Assembly: GCA_020725925.1 (NCBI GenBank)
Contig: DYTN01000008.1
Span: 21,704 to 64,057 of the forward strand
Length of the DNA stretch: 42,354 nt
Direction: 5' to 3'
Source of the DNA: Methanobacteriota archaeon
GTDB lineage: Archaea > Thermoplasmatota > Thermoplasmata > UBA10834
Below are positions 40,654 through 42,354 of this stretch, in pieces. Position 1 is the stretch's first letter. Each line of letters opens with the position of its first letter. Made by a program: the position numbers and the translations under genes. Below the pieces are notes generated by a model, which was not told where the DNA came from, searched no databases, and saw nothing but the letters and a program-made list of their open reading frames with translations.

Positions 40654-41952
40654 GTGGCCTCAGCGAAGGAGCTAGCGCAGTCAGTGAGGGAGCTGACAAG
40701 GCGGCACAACGCCTGGTTCAAGGATTCGATACCTCTCATCGCCTCGGAGAATATCATGAGCCCGCTGGCGCGCGAAGTCATGAACTCCGACCTCCACAAC
40801 AGGTACGCTGAAGGCCTCCCGGGCAAGAGGTACTATCAGGGGAACATCTTCGTCGACCAGATCTAGGCTCTGTGTGAGAGCCTCGCGAAGGATGTCTTCA
40901 GATGCAGGTTCGCCGACGTGAGGTCCACCTCGGGTACGGTGGCCAACCTGGCGGTACTCATGGCCCTCGCAAAGCCGAGAGACAAGATGACCACTGTGGC
41001 GCTCTCAGACGGCGGGCACATATCACACGCCAAGATCGGTGCGACGGGGGTCAGGGGCGTCCGGACCTACAACTATCCTTTCGACGAGAAGGTCATGAAC
41101 ATCGATGTCCAAGGAGCGAAGCGACTAATCAGGGAGGTCAAGCCCAAGGTGGCGCTGTTCGGCCAGTCCGTCTACCTCTTCCCGACACCCCTGGACGAGC
41201 TCAAGGAGGTCTTCTCCGAAGTGGGGTGCTCTACCTGGTACGACGGCGCCCATGTGCTCGGGCTCATCGCGGGCGGTAGGTTCCAGGATCCCCTGAGACA
41301 GGGAATCGACGTCGTCTCCGGAAGCACGCACAAGACCCTTCCCGGCCCCCAGCACGGCATGATCATCTCCGACCTCCCCAGGGAGAGCTTCGAGACATCT
41401 CTCAGGAGGGGCGTGTTCCCAGGAGTGACTAGCAACCACCACCTGCATTCGGTCGCTGCGCTTGCCGTGACCCTTGCCGAGACCAAGGAGTTCGGAGAGG
41501 CCTATGCCGACCAGACTATCAGGAACGCAAAGGCCCTTGGCCAGGGGCTGCACGAGCGCGGGCTAGACGTGCTGTGCGAGCGCCTCGGATTCACGGAGTC
41601 GCATACGATCGTCGTGGACGTCGAGGAGTTCCACGGAGGCGCGAAGATGGCCAAGGAGCTCGAGCGTGCAAACATCATCCTCAACAAGAACCTGCTTCCT
41701 TGGGATTCGGACCCCATAAGACCCTGCGGTATCAGGATGGGCGCCCAGGAGCTCGCGAGGCTGGGCATGAAGGAGAAGGAGATGTCAGAGGTCGCGGAGC
41801 TCATCGCCAGGGTCGTGGTCAAGGGCGAGGACCCCGAGAAGGTCAAGGCGGACGTCGTCGAGCTGAAGCATCAGTTCACGAAGCTCCACTACTGCTTCTT
41901 CGAGGGCGAGGAAGCCTACGACTATCCATCGTACGACGGGGACCTGCGCTGA
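40654..41952 (+). pseudogene. glyA: serine hydroxymethyltransferase interrupted by an in-frame TAG
   Basis: The archaeal serine hydroxymethyltransferase interconverts serine and glycine with a pterin. The single frame spans 432 codons plus stop, a normal length, but codon 71 (40864-40866) is TAG. It sits in FVDQI-stop-ALCESLAKDVF, where relatives have an acidic residue, so GAG to TAG is one base change. Everything after it is intact: RSTSGTVANLAVLMAL, DGGHISH, WYDGAHVLGLIAGG, the PLP lysine K227 in GSTHKTLPGPQHG, and a late IRPCGIRMGAQEL. Many genes here end in TAG, so readthrough as pyrrolysine is unlikely. It is either a very recent nonsense mutation or a sequencing error. Confidence 0.9.
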
Positions 41953-41965
41953 TACTGAGGGCTCT

Positions 41966-41975
41966 ACATTTATTA
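41966..41975 (+). promoter_or_regulatory. TATA box of the last gene
   Basis: ACATTTATTA, about 38 bp before ATG 42008, with a leader of roughly 10 nt. Confidence 0.55.
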
Positions 41976-42007
41976 CGGGCCAGCCTGATTAGCTCCTGCA
42001 GAACGGG

Positions 42008-42354
42008 ATGGCCGCAAGGATAAGGATTCTCCAACTCGCGATAGCCCTCGTGAACCTGGCTATCGTCGCGCTCGTGTTCACAAGCGTCTGGCCCTTCCCG
42101 AGCGGCCAGTTCAAGGTCGACCTTCCGTCGCCAAATGAGGTCTCATGGACCTATGAAAGTGGGCTTGTCCATGTCGTCGCACCATTCTCGATCGACAACG
42201 GCGGGTTCTACGATGTCGACGAGCTCACTGTCAGCTACAGCGTGACGAACTACTCCATGTACGAGATCACCGCGGACACCATCGATGTGGGGGAGATACC
42301 CGCGGGCCGGGTCACGGAGTCCTCGCTCGATTTCACATTCGACCTCCTCCGGCT
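42008..42354 (+). CDS. membrane-anchored extracellular protein, N-terminal part
   Basis: The reading frame opens at ATG 42008 and is still open at the window end (115 residues seen). A short basic start (MAARIRI) and one hydrophobic helix (LQLAIALVNLAIVALVFTSVW) are followed by a polar, beta-rich region with SGLVHVVAPFSIDNGGFYDVDELTVSYSV. This looks like a signal-anchor with an LEA14-like or immunoglobulin-like external domain, which is inference. The ribosome-binding site is not obvious. No function can be assigned from the part seen. Confidence 0.65.
   Translation, partial: MAARIRILQLAIALVNLAIVALVFTSVWPFPSGQFKVDLPSPNEVSWTYESGLVHVVAPFSIDNGGFYDVDELTVSYSVTNYSMYEITADTIDVGEIPAGRVTESSLDFTFDLLR

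Noticed and set aside
40864-40866. TAG in glyA as a pyrrolysine codon
   Set aside because: TAG is the normal stop of many genes in this window, and the codon replaces a residue that is usually Glu away from any methylamine methyltransferase context. A nonsense mutation or base error is simpler.

Overview
The window is archaeal. Evidence for this: diphthine synthase, Trm5, type II 3-dehydroquinate synthase and ADH synthase instead of the bacterial shikimate entry, a GHMP-type shikimate kinase, archaeal riboflavin synthase and RibL, Thi4, and TATA boxes about 25-35 bp before many starts, several of them with almost no leader. The DNA is GC-rich. The gene set (homocysteine made from aspartate semialdehyde, many [4Fe-4S] proteins, a molybdopterin oxidoreductase) suggests an anaerobe. 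I infer an uncultured Thermoplasmatota-type or related euryarchaeal lineage; the sequence alone does not prove this. No rRNA, tRNA, CRISPR array, insertion sequence or phage gene was seen.

Layout. 1-5.0 kb: the end of a saccharopine-dehydrogenase-like gene, dphB, trm5, and a minus-strand set of M42 peptidase, unknown protein and dUTPase. 5.0-8.6 kb, plus strand: gcvH, a flavin reductase, a nitroreductase and a molybdopterin oxidoreductase. 8.6-21.0 kb: twelve tightly packed minus-strand genes that look like one operon. In transcription order they are ADH synthase, 3-dehydroquinate synthase II, fused AroD-AroE, shikimate kinase, EPSP synthase, chorismate synthase, fused chorismate mutase-prephenate dehydrogenase, aspartate-semialdehyde dehydrogenase, HcyA, HcyB, a COG2122 protein and aspartate kinase. 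Aspartate semialdehyde is the shared intermediate: it is condensed into the aromatic precursor by ADH synthase and is also sulfurated to homocysteine. A regulator with an ACT domain is transcribed divergently from the head of this operon.

21.7-25.7 kb: an EamA transporter, a tiny membrane protein, an Lrp-type regulator with a TRASH metal-binding domain that converges on a 46-residue YHS protein, a Cys-type Thi4 behind a long palindrome, and a DUF6775-like protein. 25.7-35.1 kb: carAB, an uncharacterised archaeal protein, a PUA/PP-loop/ferredoxin fusion protein, and the riboflavin/FAD genes ribB-ribL-ribC-ribH. 35.1-42.4 kb: a MacB-type ABC exporter whose permease has two frameshifts, a phosphoglucose/phosphomannose isomerase, a double ribbon-helix-helix regulator with a perfect operator palindrome in its own promoter, a serine hydroxymethyltransferase interrupted by an in-frame TAG, and the start of a membrane-anchored protein.

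The most interesting items are the aspartate-semialdehyde operon with its divergent ACT regulator, its repeated CTGA gene junctions that imply CTG starts, the PUA/PP-loop/ferredoxin protein, the DUF6775-like protein that seems to have lost its catalytic motif, and two well-defined operator palindromes.
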